Shown piece after piece: positions 42,388 to 52,543 of a stretch of DNA of 64,000 bases. Origin of the DNA: Simmondsia chinensis (taxonomy: Eukaryota > Streptophyta > Magnoliopsida > Caryophyllales > Simmondsiaceae); NCBI GenBank assembly GCA_018398585.1, contig JAGTTD010000026.1, positions 997,001-1,061,000 of the forward strand, read 5' to 3'. Every line of letters begins with the position of its first letter. Positions within the stretch are counted from its first letter, which is position 1. A program made the position numbers and the translations under genes. Under the pieces are notes generated by a model. It was not told the DNA's origin, ran no database searches, and saw only the letters and a program-made list of their open reading frames with translations.

Positions 42388-42457
42388 AAATAAAAGACCA
42401 AAATATGTATTTTCCATGCGCATTTACTTCATGCATACCAAATAAGGCCTTTATATT

Positions 42458-42713
42458 GAGGAACATACCCAGTGCCTCAAGGACTCCCACCTACGCATGG
42501 TCTCAGGGGGGGGGGGGGGGGTGTACGCAGTCTTCCCCCTTCAAGGTGTTAACTTAAAGAAAGGCTGTTTCCGAGTGCCTCCAACCTGAGGGTGAGGAGT
42601 TCTCAAGAGGTCACCCATCCTGATACTACTCTTGCCCAAATACGCTTAACTTCGGAGTTCTAATGGAATCCGGTGAAAGCGTATTGGTGCCCTCGGAGGG
42701 TGCGGCCTTTATA
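42458..42713 (-). mobile_element. 5S-headed SINE, 12-bp perfect TSD
   Basis: GGCCTTTATATT is repeated exactly at 42446-42457 and 42714-42725. On the minus strand a 5S-derived head (about 42690-42590) with its internal control region leads into the Au-like body, which contains a G/C homopolymer run at plus 42507-42520. The insertion sits at the edge of Tourist-like MITE 2 and is younger than it. Confidence 0.9.
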
Positions 42714-42725
42714 TTATCCCGTCTA

Positions 42726-43379
42726 TAAAAGGTAGCTAAGGGGAATAACTACTAAATAGCCGCACTGGTGATTATTATAAAAATAAAAAATAATAAACAA
42801 CAAAACTTGGATAGTAAGAGGAAGATCAAGTTCTAAGTGGATCGAGAGAGGCGTTCTTGCTTGTAATTATCTTGCAGATCAAACTAGTCTTTAATTATAG
42901 TGCCAGAAACCAAATTTTTATGACAGGCCTTTATAATAATAATATAAGGTTAGTAATATTATTGACAAGACAAAAGTATTAATGGTCGAGAGATTTAGTG
43001 ATTTTTTTGACTGTTATTCATTATAAGATACATCATTTCTTTGATAATAATAATTTTTTATTTAATAATAACAACACCTATTATTTAATGTTCAAAAAAA
43101 GGTCAGCTATATTACTCAGGATAATGTCTTAAGAATTGTTATTATTAGGGTAAAATCTTAATTATGTGACTTATAAAAAATAAGAAGCATAAAAATACTG
43201 TAAAAATAATAATTTTATTATGACAATTGTGTGAGCACGTGACTCTGACAATGAAAAAGCTATGTGCATGAATCGAATCTTCAAACCGTCAGAATAATTT
43301 TATAATTTTTTTCCTTTCTTATGAGTTTGTCAATATATATATACATACATATATATCAAAATAAATATTAATCAGATCT
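42726..43379. other. AT-rich DNA with empty site for a solo LTR
   Basis: 42800-42890 ('aaaacttggatagtaagagg' through 'aactagtctt') matches 49211-49238 plus 49858-49925 and lacks the LTR present there. Otherwise it is AT-rich with no gene. Confidence 0.6.
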
Positions 43380-43967
43380 GATTTACAATATGATTTGGAA
43401 GGATATTTTATGTGATTTAGTTACTTAATCTGATTACAATTACGATTAGATAACTCAATTATAAATAGAGGTTGTGAGTTATGTTTGAAAAGAGGAAAAA
43501 AAGAGAAGGAAAAATGTGAGGCTTTTGGAATTTGTAAAGGGGTGCTCCGTGCAGGGGAGGTACTCTAAGAGGTATTTTGGATGAGCGGTGTTTTTGAGAG
43601 TTTGTAACTTCCTCTATTCAAAGTTACATTTTTAGAGGGCTGATGACTCTCCGTGCAGCAGTTATACTTGAAATGGTTGGTAGCTCGCCGTGCAGAAGCT
43701 ACACTTTGAGAGGGCTGGTGACTTGCCGCGCGACAGTTATACTTTGAGAAGGTTGGAGTCTTACCATGCAATAGTCATATTGATTGTTGATGATGTTTGT
43801 ATATGGGGTTGGGGGTTCCAATTCAGGATTGTAATCCTTTGGATCCCATAGTTTTTTCCGTTAGTTTAGAGAGGATTTTCATATAAATATTAATATTGGT
43901 GTTCATTTTTCATTGTTTTTGTTGTTTTTACGCTTCCGTTTGTGCTCGGTGTGTGATTTTTCCAACA
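43380..43967 (+). repeat. LTR fragment with internal tandem repeats
   Basis: The right end (GTGTGATTTTTCCAACA) is the reverse of the left end of the solo LTR at 51296-51952, and the contents match along its length. The expected start TGTTAGGATATT is missing. Bases 43600-43790 hold about four repeats of 43-45 bp ('cgtgcagcagttatac' type). Confidence 0.7.
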
Positions 43968-44005
43968 ATATATATACACACATATATATATACACACAAA
44001 AGCAT

Positions 44006-44448
44006 TCTGCTGGGCCGACACTGATACTATGAGATGAAAGTTAGCGGAGCGAATGGGATTAGATACCCCATTAGTCCTAGCAGTAAACGATGGATACTAG
44101 CCGTCGTGCGTATCAACCCATTCAGTGTTCTAGCTAATTCGTTAAGTATCCCGCCGGGGTAGTACGTTTGCAAGAATAAAACTCAAAGGAATTGACGGGG
44201 GGCCGCACAACCAGTGGAGCATGTAGTTTATTCGATGTATAGCGAAGAACCTTACCTGGGCTTAACATGCCGCGAATGCTCTTGAAAGAGAGGGGTGCCT
44301 TCGGGACCGCGGTCACAGGTGGTGCATGGCTGTCGTCAGCTCATTCCATGAGGTGTTGGGTTAAGTCCCCTTCTGTTGAGTTGCCAATGTTGAGTTTGGA
44401 ATCCTGAACAAACCACCGGTGATAAGCAGGAGGACGGTGAGGATGACT
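44006..44448 (+). pseudogene. rrn16: Nuclear copy of chloroplast 16S rRNA (NUPT)
   Basis: The sequence follows plastid 16S rRNA, roughly E. coli positions 730 to 1190: GGGATTAGATACCCC, AACTCAAAGGAATTGACGGG, 'gaagaaccttacc', GGTGGTGCATGGCTGTCGTC and 'gtgataagcaggagga' are all recognisable. There are many substitutions, several of C-to-T or G-to-A type, and a deletion near 44370 removes the 'caacgagcgcaaccc' segment. It has no neighbouring plastid genes, so it is a decayed organelle-DNA insertion and not a working rRNA. Confidence 0.93.
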
Positions 44449-44485
44449 TGTGTGTATATATGTATGTGTGTGTGCGTAGGGCATA

Positions 44486-44930
44486 AATGATTAAGGGTTG
44501 TCACGACTCTAGGTCTTTGATTCTTTTTTTTCCAAAATTTTTTCAATGAGCCGCAACTCTGTCAAATTTGTTAAAATTTCCGTGAAAGGCATCATGTGAC
44601 ACACATAGGATTAATGGTTGTTTTTCGGTTAAACCGCCCCAACTACAGGGATTTCTTCACGTTACCACCCTAGATCTTTGATTTTTTAGAAAATCATCTC
44701 AACTTTCAAAATTTTTTCAATCAACCAACTCTCCTTCAGATGTGTTAAAATTTCCGTTAAAAGCGTCACGTGACCCAAGCATGATTAAGGGGTTTTTTAT
44801 TTAAAAAACCAACTTAACTTTCAAATTATTTTCAATCAATTACCACTCCTTCATATTTGTTAAATTTTCTGTTAAAAGTGCCACATGACACCAATGTGAC
44901 CTGATTAAGAGTTGTATTTGCGTGATTAAC
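44486..44930 (+). repeat. Three degenerate tandem repeats
   Basis: Units starting at about 44487, 44611 and 44785 each contain a 'ttttcaatcaa', 'gttaaaatttccgttaaaag' and 'cacgtgac' series. They are unequal in length (about 125-175 bp). No coding capacity or element ends are seen. Confidence 0.6.
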
Positions 44931-45411
44931 AGATAACAAATGATCATTGTCAGTTTTAATTAATAAACTAAAATGTGAAAAGAATTAAAAACAAAAAAAG
45001 AAAATACTTCAACTTTCTTTCTCGCTCTTTTTCTCGTCATTCTCATTGTCTTCTTTCTCCATCTCCCGGAAAATATGACGAGAGTTTAGTCCTTGTACAA
45101 TTGTTTAATCAAGTCCAGTGTTGAAATAAATATTATTTCTGGTTAGAAATTTTAACTTTAATTTTCACTTACATGTCCTTTTCATGCGAAGAAGTTGTTC
45201 AAATGGGGCCAGCGTTTACAAAGATTGGATGTATTGTTAGGGGTCAATGTTTTCAAAAAGTGGATGTGTTGTTACGACTTCAACAGAAAATTAATATTAA
45301 TTTTAGGATTATTAACACTAAAGGTCAATATACTTTACTTATCATTTTAATTTAGTCCATGTATAAGTTATATTATGTCAATTTGGTCTTTAAAGTAAAA
45401 TTTGGATTGTA
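44931..45411. other. AT-rich DNA with MITE-B-like sequence
   Basis: About 45080-45410 contains MITE-B phrases such as 'tttagtccttgtacaa'. A CT-rich 'tctttctcgctctttttctcg' stretch lies near 45015. No gene is seen. Confidence 0.45.
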
Positions 45412-45541
45412 TTTCAAGTTTCAATCAAATTAGAAAAAACCCAAAAATAAAAAAAAAAAATCAAAAATAAGAGGAAAAAATGTGTACGAAATTTGTTTTC
45501 ATTTTTAAAAACCAAAAAGGTGCTGACAAAATACTAATACA

Positions 45542-45835
45542 TGTTACAGTATAAAATTATTTCTGAGCCATTAGTTACCTTCTTAAATTTTTGGGATAGT
45601 TCGTTTCCTAACATGGTATCAAAGTCTTACTGAACGAGAGTTTACAAATTTGAATCCCAACAACTAATACTCTAAGTATTAATACATTCCAAGCACAAGA
45701 TACGAGTAGACCTATGCAGTATCCACGCTTTAAGCTCAATATGCATTTGTGCTCCCGGGGGCATGTTAGAGTATAAAACCATTCCAAAACTTTCACCCAT
45801 CATCATAACCTTTTCAAATAGTCTATCCTTTACCA
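45542..45835 (+). mobile_element. TRIM copy in duplicated segment B
   Basis: The 5' LTR (45542-45613, exactly 72 bp, TGTTACAG...CCTAACA) is followed at once by the primer site TGGTATCAAAGTC. The purine tract CCCGGGGGCA precedes the second LTR starting at 45764. The 3' LTR is diverged after about 45 bp. It has no coding region. Confidence 0.8.
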
Positions 45836-46373
45836 ATACCGATCATCAAACTTAATTATAAAAAACAGAAAAACATAAAGAAAGATTAACTTCTAAGTAG
45901 CTTCACCCCTTGTCATGGTTCCTGTGCCAACTCTATTGGAGACTTGTTGACGGTTCAGGCCGTTACAGTATAAAAATATTTTGAAACTTTCACTAACAAT
46001 AATCCTGGTCAGTCAGCAGAATCTGACCGGGATATTTGTCATCCTAACACTTTTATATTACAAAGTCTAAGACAAATGGGTTGGGATTGCCATATATATA
46101 TATATAGTTGCGTTGCAATATATATTTGAAAGAAACGTCAAATTTTCCTGTCAAAAATTCAAGTCTTCGTTCAATTTTTTTCTGGAAGAGAGAGAATAGT
46201 CATGCACATATACTTAACTAACTAAACTGTTTAATGGTATAGAAAAAATAAATTAATCACATTTTAAATATGCAATTATAAAATATTTCAGTAGATAAGT
46301 TTGTGTTCGTGATAATATAGGTTAATTTCCCTTTTATTATGCAATTAAGATATTAGTTAGTTATCACCCTTTA

Positions 46374-46627
46374 CAATTTTCCGTGTTGTTCGTCTGGTTC
46401 TTCTTTATTTGGGATTCCTGTTTGAGCTTGTTCTTGTTCGGTTTGTCTGGCCTGTGCTTGTTGTCTGTTGTGTCGTGTTTGAGTGTTTTTGCTTTTGGTG
46501 TCTGTTTGTCCCCTGTTTGTTGTGGTCTCTTTTTTGTTCCCACTACCGTTTACGGGGTGGTTACGGCCTCGTCTTTTCGAATTGCCTGTTTGTTCTACGG
46601 TTACGCCGATATTTATCCAAAACAAAA
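46374..46627 (+). mobile_element. Retroposed LINE-like 3' end with 11-bp TSD
   Basis: ATCACCCTTTA flanks it exactly at 46363-46373 and 46628-46638. The insert is T/G-rich and ends 'atttatccaaaacaaaa', like a plant L1 3' UTR with a short A-rich tail. Open frames on either strand reflect base composition only. Confidence 0.6.
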
Positions 46628-46803
46628 ATCACCCTTTATAGTCTCTATAAATAAAACATTAGAGTTGTAATGAAAGATATGAAATGAATGTTAATGAAAT
46701 ATCTCTCTCCCTACTATTCTCTCCTCTCTTGCTCTCTCTCTCTCGCTCTGAATTTCTTCTCTCGTCCTGCCAATATTACTATCATATCCTAGTTAAGTCT
46801 CGA

Positions 46804-47056
46804 CCAAAGAGGGCACCAACACGCCGTCACTGGATCCCATTGGAACTCCGAAGTTAAGCGTGCTTGGGCGAGAGTAGTACTAGGATGGGTGACCTCCTGG
46901 GAAGTCCTCATCCTCAGGTTAGGGGCACTGGAAAACAGCCTCTCTTCAGGTTAATACCCTGAAGGGGGAAGGCTGCGTACATCCGCCCCCCCCCCCCCCC
47001 CCCGGGGACCCTGCGTAGGCGGGAGCCCTTGAGGCACTGGGTATGTTCCTTTTTAC
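46804..47056 (+). mobile_element. 5S-headed SINE, best preserved copy
   Basis: A perfect 16-bp target duplication lies at 46788-46803 and 47057-47072. After 7 bases, the head (about 46811-46910) is almost pure plant 5S rRNA: GGATCCCATTGGAACTCCG, AAGTTAAGCGTGCTTGGGCG, AGTAGTACTAGGATGGGTG. The A box, intermediate element and C box are intact, so RNA polymerase III could start here. The Au-like body follows (about 46920-47040), with a C-run at 46985-47003, ending GGGTATGTTCCTTTTTA. Confidence 0.93.
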
Positions 47057-47225
47057 CCTAGTTAAGTCTCGAAGAGGGCAATCTGGCCACTGTTCCTAGT
47101 TTTAATTGTATCATTTTATTTTTAATATGTTATTATTTGTCACTTCGTTTAATTTGAGTGTATGTTTGTCTGTTTGCATTAGTCATACCTATTTCCATTT
47201 GATAGAGTATGGTTTTCTTTTATGG

Positions 47226-47362
47226 CGAGAGGCCTTCGGAAACCACCTCCCTACTGATAGAACAATGCAAGGGGTAAGGTTGCACATATCGTGCCTTCCC
47301 AGGGCTTGTTTTGGCCGGAGCCTCTTTGAGATATTGGGTTGTTGGTTGTTTGTTGTTTGAGT
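47226..47362 (+). mobile_element. Au-like SINE body within duplicated segment B
   Basis: 'ccttcggaaaccacctccct', 'taaggttgcacatatcgtgcc' in diverged form and a TTG/TTTG tail. It is the counterpart of 36487-36620. Confidence 0.6.
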
Positions 47363-47370
47363 CCTTTTTT

Positions 47371-48434
47371 TGGATAATTAGCGGCAAAGCCACGAAACAA
47401 GTAGTCCACTCGCCAAGTGATGCCTAAGTCCAACCGTCAAAGACGGGGACTAAAGCAACCAGCTCAAAAGTAAGGAGACAAAACAACAGGCAAAAATGCA
47501 GCCCCGAACACGACAAAAAGGACACCGAAAACATAGCCAACCTAGACACAGAGAAACGGGACAAACAAACCCTAAAACAAAAGAAACAGGGAGCTGAGCT
47601 GCAGAGGATCAACAAATCAACGCACGAGACAAAACCAAGACTAATCTTGGACCTATGCCTCGACACGAGACCTTTCAGACCAAACTTTAGCAATGAGCTT
47701 CTCTCCCCATCTTCATCATCTATCAAGCATGGCTTTCACCATAGGTAGATCAAACCCATCAAAATTTAGGCCCAGCTTTTTTCCCATTTCTATTACTCTC
47801 TCCGCTTCCAGGATCTTCTCAGCATTAGAAGCACTATTTCCCCGATTTTCCCTTTTCCTCTTTTTTTCTTTTTTCCAGTGGTCTTTGCCAATTTCCCTGC
47901 ACTTCTCCTAGGAGACATGTCCTTCAAGAATTCCTAGAGCTCCCATTTCTCTCTTTCCTTCAACTTATGTTTCAGCGCTCTCCTACCCCTTTTTGTTTTT
48001 TGCAGCTTTTCCTTTTTCCACCGATTTGTACTAGGTCCTTCCATAAACAGTATTGTCATGTTCTAGTTCCAGAGCAAATTAACTTCTGTATGCGAATGTC
48101 TGATCAAAGAAAGGGGCTAGAAGCCTGGTGGAAATTTCGGACTAGAGGTGACGAAGTCATTATCACTAGTGTTTCCCTGAGCTTCGTTATCCTGGATTGT
48201 TATCTGGGCATGATGTTGTGCTGCTATAGCTTCATCCTCTCGCCCCATGGAAGTAGAAGAGGAGGATATTGATTTTTTCGTTCGTCCTGATGCGATAATT
48301 GTGCCTCAGGCTATGGAATGTAAGGAAGCAGTGAGGCGCGTGGGTTAAAACATTCTAAGGTCCATCTCCCAAAGACCTTTCCATTGAAAAGGATAGAAAC
48401 ATGTCCCAACATCTGTCAAGTAACATTTTTTTTG
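47371..48434 (-). mobile_element. 5'-truncated LINE (L1-like) without ORF2
   Basis: The 3' end on the minus strand reads 'gctttgccgctaattatcc' plus an A-run. A reading frame with stop at plus 47716-47718 encodes AERVIEMGKKLGLNFDGFD..., related to the peptide at 29770-29861, and is followed by a T/G-rich UTR without RT. The flanking sequence 'ttgagtcctttttttggata' recurs as 'ttgaatcctttttttggata' at about 48436, a likely target duplication. Copy A of the segment lacks this insertion. Confidence 0.6.
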
Positions 48435-48885
48435 TTTGAATCCTTTTTTTGGATAATTAAGAGCAGAAGATTTTGAATAGTCTTTTTTCACTGGTTGAGT
48501 CTATATTGTTTATAGAACAAGTTGAATGTTAAACCAATAAAACCCAATTCAATAAAGTGATCCTTATAAGGTGTGTGGGTCTCGGTTTGTCTCATTGTAT
48601 TATAGTGTAGCATGTAAGTTGTGGACTCAATTAAAGACGGGATTTGATAAAAAGCCAGTGACAGATTTAGAAATTATTTTTCATCGGGAGCAATATAAAA
48701 ACAACAGGTAAATTATAGAAAATTTACAATAAGATCACGACTAAAATTTTAAAAAAAAAAAAAAAATTAGACGTATACTATAAATAAAATTAAAATATTA
48801 TGGTGTAAAATGGACTATAAAATTTAGATACCCAAAAGATCATTTTCAATACAATTTATAGTATTTCACAAAATATTTTATCATA

Positions 48886-49141
48886 CAACAACAATAATAA
48901 CAGACCCAGTACCTCAAGGGCTTCTGCATAAGCGGGGTCTGAGAGGGGTGGATGTACGTAACCTTACCCCTCTAGGGTGTAACCCTGCCATGAAACTGTT
49001 TCCGAGGACCCCCAACCTTACGGGGTTGGCAACACGAGGACTTCCCAAGAGGTTACCCATCTTGGTACTACTCTCACCCAAGCACGCTTAACTTCAGAGT
49101 TCTAATGGAATCCGGTGCCTTAGTGCCTAGTAAATGAACCC
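48886..49141 (-). mobile_element. 5S-headed SINE, 21-bp perfect TSD
   Basis: An exact 21-bp duplication lies at 48865-48885 and 49142-49162. On the minus strand the 5S head is recognisable through GGAATCCGGTG in reverse and the C-box GATGGGTAACC, ending CCTCGTGTTGCC. The Au-like body and a GTT-rich tail follow. Duplicated segment A (near 36785-36800) has no insertion at this point. Confidence 0.92.
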
Positions 49142-49238
49142 TTCACAAAATATTTTATCATATAGAAGAAAATTCATACAAGTTTTTCACATGATCATTT
49201 GCCCCCAATAAAAAAACTTGGGAGAGTGAGAGGAAGAT

Positions 49239-49857
49239 TGATACATACCAAAATATAGAGGTTAAATGAAGGGTAATTTAAATTTAAATAAATAAGTTGA
49301 GTCCTTTATTACGATTATACCCCTTCTCTAACTCTATATATAGGGGCTTAAGTGTGTTAATCTTTCTCCCTTTCTCTCTCTAAGTCTCCTTCCCCTATTT
49401 ATCTCTGGTCTATCTCTCCCCTTATAGGGTTCATTTACCAGATACTAATGCACTGGATCCTATTAGAACTCTAAAGTTAAGCGTGCTTAGGTGAGAGTAA
49501 TACCAGGATGGGTGACCTCCTGGGATGTCCTCATGTTGCCAACCTTATAAGGTTGGGAGTCCTCGGAAATGGCCTCTCGACGAGGTTACACCCTGAAGGG
49601 GTAAGGCTGCGTACATCCACCCCCTAGACCCTGCTTAGACGGGAGCCCTTGAGGCACTAGGTCTGTTGTTGTATCTTTCCCCTACTTTTTCCCTATTCTA
49701 TACTTGTAAATCATGTACTCTTGTCAGGATTATCAAGTTTATACTAATATAATACTGTCATCGAGTGGATTGATTGCTTGATTGTTAATTTTTGAGTTGT
49801 TCTGGTTAGATTGAGTGGTTTTGTTAATTTGCGTTGGATTGATTATGGATCGTAACA
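49239..49857 (+). mobile_element. Solo LTR with SINE nested inside
   Basis: It starts TGATACATACCAAAATATAG and ends TTATGGATCGTAACA, with flanks AAGAT and AAGAA. The paralogue at 42815-42835 reads straight through (GGAAGATCAAGTTC), an empty site. A TATA box, TATATATAGGGG, lies near 49336. Without the SINE the LTR is about 360 bp. Confidence 0.8.
49425..49671 (+). mobile_element. 5S-headed SINE inside a solo LTR
   Basis: The 5S head (about 49440-49545) has GGATCCTATTAGAACTC, AAGTTAAGCGTGCTTAGG and CCAGGATGGGTGACCTCC. The Au-like body follows, ending in a GTTGTT tail. Imperfect flanks near 49411 and 49672 ('tatctctcccct' and 'tatctttcccct') are the probable duplication. Confidence 0.85.
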
Positions 49858-50030
49858 AAGAACAAGTTCTAAGTGAATTGAGAGAGGCGTTCTTGCTTCT
49901 AATTATCTTACAGACTGAACTAGTCTTCGATTGACTACAACAATGGCTTCCGATAATTGTATGTTTATAATCTCTAACCATAATATTTAAATACTTGAAT
50001 TTTCTATATTGAATACATTATATTAAGTTC

Positions 50031-50281
50031 AAGCAACAATAACAGACCCAGTGTCTCATAGGCTCCTGCCTAAGTGGGGTCCGGAGGGTGGATGTATGCA
50101 GCCTTACCCTTTTAGGGTGTAACCCTGCCAAGAGGCTGTTTCCGAGGACCCCCAACCTTACAGGGTTGGCAACACGAGAACTTCTCAGGAGATTGCCCAT
50201 CTTAGTACTACTGTCGTCCAAGCACGCTTAACTTCGGAGTTCTAATTGGATCCGGTGCATTAGTACCTGGTAAATGAACCG
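50031..50281 (-). mobile_element. 5S-headed SINE, 17-bp perfect TSD
   Basis: TACATTATATTAAGTTC is exact at 50014-50030 and 50282-50298. The arrangement is the same as at 48886, and the two copies are close in sequence, including a shared 'ggtaaatgaacc' 5' extension beyond the 5S part. Confidence 0.92.
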
Positions 50282-50298
50282 TACATTATATTAAGTTC

Positions 50299-51290
50299 TG
50301 ATGCGGTTATAAATACCTAGAGTTTGTGAGAGCAGTTATTTGAAAGGAAAAAAAATATATATCTTATGCTCTTTAAGGCGAAACACAGTGAAAAATTAAT
50401 TGGTAGAACCATATAAATCATTTGTCCTGTTTTCTTTTTCTTGTTGTCTTTTGTTCTATTTTTTCTAACATGTATAACCCTTTTCATTCTTTTATTTCGT
50501 AGGGATTAAATTGACACAATGTAAAGTATACATGAATTAAATTGACATAACTAAAAATAATAGAATTAAATTGATACACTGAATAAAATACAACCATCTT
50601 TAGAGTAAATAAACCGATATTTAATAATCCAATTCAGCAACATCAAACGTTTCTTTATTTTTCAAAGAGTACATTTATTCTTGTTTATTCTCTTCATAGT
50701 ATTTGTTTGACATTATTTTTTATTTTTTCAGTTTTCGTCTAAATTAAGAAAAAAATTGAAAACTAAAAATTAAAACATTAGAATTAACCGCTTTCAAAAT
50801 ATAATTTTTGGTTTATGAAAAAATCAAAATGTTCAACCAGAAACAATACCAAACAAATACATTTTTCTGTATGAAGTTTTTGGGTTTTTTTTTAATTTTG
50901 TTAAAAACTCGAAATATATTACTAAAATAAGAAACAATCTTAATTTAATTTCTCAAAAACCATAAATTATAAATAAAAATGATATTAGATCGGCCCTTAA
51001 AATAGTGTGGGAACTAAAAACAATTACAAGTTTATAAAAGAAATGGTAAAGACGAAGCCCAGTAGAATTGCCCTCTTTTCAGAGGGAAATCTAAGGCATC
51101 AGCACAAATAAAGAGCAGGATAGCTCTGTATAGTGGGTGATCACACAACGTGAAGCAAGAACCCCATGACCAATATTTGCCACCCAATAAGCCGATGTAT
51201 TAACCTGTATAACGCTTAATTAATACACTAACAAAATTCAAATTATTGTAGTGCCAAGAACATCATTTTTAATGTGAAAGGGTTTTGTTG
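50299..51290. other. AT-rich DNA with a possible RNase H-like scrap
   Basis: About 50490-50620 has MITE-B phrases. On the minus strand 51090-51215 reads NTSAYWVANIGHGVLASRC, faintly like the C-terminus of plant RVT_3 domains ('REAN..A.WVA..G'). Nothing else is recognised. Confidence 0.35.
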
Positions 51291-51295
51291 GGAAA

Positions 51296-51952
51296 ATTCA
51301 CACGATCAAGCACAACATAAACGAAAATCAAACATAAGCATCGAAACGATAACACTAATATTTACGTGGAAACCTTCTCTCAACTAGAGGGAAAAACTAC
51401 GTGTGCCTCAATCAACTATGAAATTAACGATTACAATATCTAATTAAAACCCCCAATCTCATATACAATCATCATCAATCATCAATGGTGTGACTATTCC
51501 ATGGTAAATCATCAACCCTCTCCAAATGTAACTGTTGTATGGCGAGTCACCAACCCTTCTCAATGTAGCTTCTGCACGGCAAACCACCAACTCTCCTATA
51601 ACGTAACTACTGCACGACGAATTACCAACCCTTCACAACGTAGCTTTGGAAAGAAGAAGATACAAACTCTCATCAATGTCTCTCAATCATGATACCTCTC
51701 AACATCAATCTCTCCACCACGGGTACCCTTTTACAGAACCCTAAAGCCTCATATTTTTCCTCTCTTTTTCTCCACCTAAAACAATAATTCTTAACCTCTA
51801 TTTATAATTAAGTTACTTAATCTTGATCACAATCAAATTAGGTAAATTAATCTCATTCAAATTACAATCAAATCTACCCAAATTATATCACCAAAATCAA
51901 ATCCTAATCCTATCAATTACTATTAATTTTGAGATAATATAATATCCTAACA
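51296..51952 (-). mobile_element. Solo LTR, 657 bp, with internal tandem repeats
   Basis: On the plus strand it begins TGTTGGGAAAATTCACAC and ends ATATAATATCCTAACA, proper LTR ends in reverse. It matches the fragment at 43380-43967. About four 43-45 bp repeats ('gtagcttctgcacggc' type) lie at 51480-51660. The 5-bp flanks do not match, so the insertion may have been rearranged. Confidence 0.7.
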
Positions 51953-52000
51953 AATATATAATGTGAAAAGTTTTTATAATAATAACAACAATAATAATAA

Positions 52001-52480
52001 GGGTTATTTAATCCGAAGGCCTCTACTTTTTTCATTGCATTAATTTAGTTCTTATAATTTAATTTTGTCAGTTAAGTCCCTCTATAATTTGTATTGTGTG
52101 AATTTAGTCATTTAGTCAAATTCAAGTTATATTATTGACATAATTTTTAACGGCAGAATCACGTTAGATGCAACCAACACAAATACACTTATAGATTCAA
52201 TTTAACCTAACCCATGACCAAACCATTAAAACTATTAAATCATTAAAACTATTAAATTGATACAATTAAAAATATAAGAACTAAATTGATATAATAAGTA
52301 CATGGACCTAGTACTATGAGATTCGTGGCATTATTTTTTTAATTCACAAACTTTGTGAAATAAATGTTTCAAACCAATAGCTACTTTTATTTAATAAAAT
52401 AGTTCAAACGACAATATGTAAAGATGTAGAATATGCCTTTTATCTGACACTTCTGCATTAGTAGTGTTACAAATTTCGGT
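52001..52480. repeat. MITE-B followed by a MITE-D fragment
   Basis: 52001-52310 starts GGGTTATTTAATCCGAAGG and follows family B. About 52310-52480 matches the left interior of family D ('tcacaaactttgtgaaataa'). Ends are not clear. Confidence 0.5.
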
Positions 52481-52543
52481 TCATGCAAGGGATTGGATAA
52501 TACTAATAAATAATGGAAAGTTTTACAGTTTTTTACACCGTCA

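Larger units (their letters stand above)
36870..42449. mobile_element. Tourist-like MITE 2, expanded by Copia-3
   Basis: TIR GGCCTCGTTTGGTTGCCAC at the left and inverted ATACCAAATAAGGCC at the right, flanked by TTT at 36867-36869 and 42450-42452. Removing Copia-3 leaves about 328 bp, and the interior matches Tourist-like MITE 1. Confidence 0.8.
45412..49200 (+). repeat. Duplicated segment, copy B, enlarged by insertions
   Basis: It is collinear with 35400-36850 in pieces: 45412-46210, 47100-47370, 48440-48740 and 48840-49200. Between them are a LINE tail (46374-46627), two 5S-headed SINEs (46804-47056, 48886-49141) and a LINE (47371-48434). Copy A gives the uninterrupted sequence at the LINE and second SINE sites. 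Confidence 0.7.

Noticed and set aside
43565..43771. Repeat-containing small protein (minus)
   Set aside because: It is a translation of the 43-45 bp tandem repeats of an LTR. The related LTR at 51296-51952 gives a similar false frame on the other strand.
46383..46670. Cys/Leu/Phe-rich open frames
   Set aside because: Same cause: a retroposed LINE-like tail read in three frames.
46811..46910. A functional 5S rRNA gene
   Set aside because: The 5' and 3' ends of 5S rRNA are missing or altered, there is no T-run terminator, the Au-like body follows directly, and an exact 16-bp duplication encloses the whole unit.
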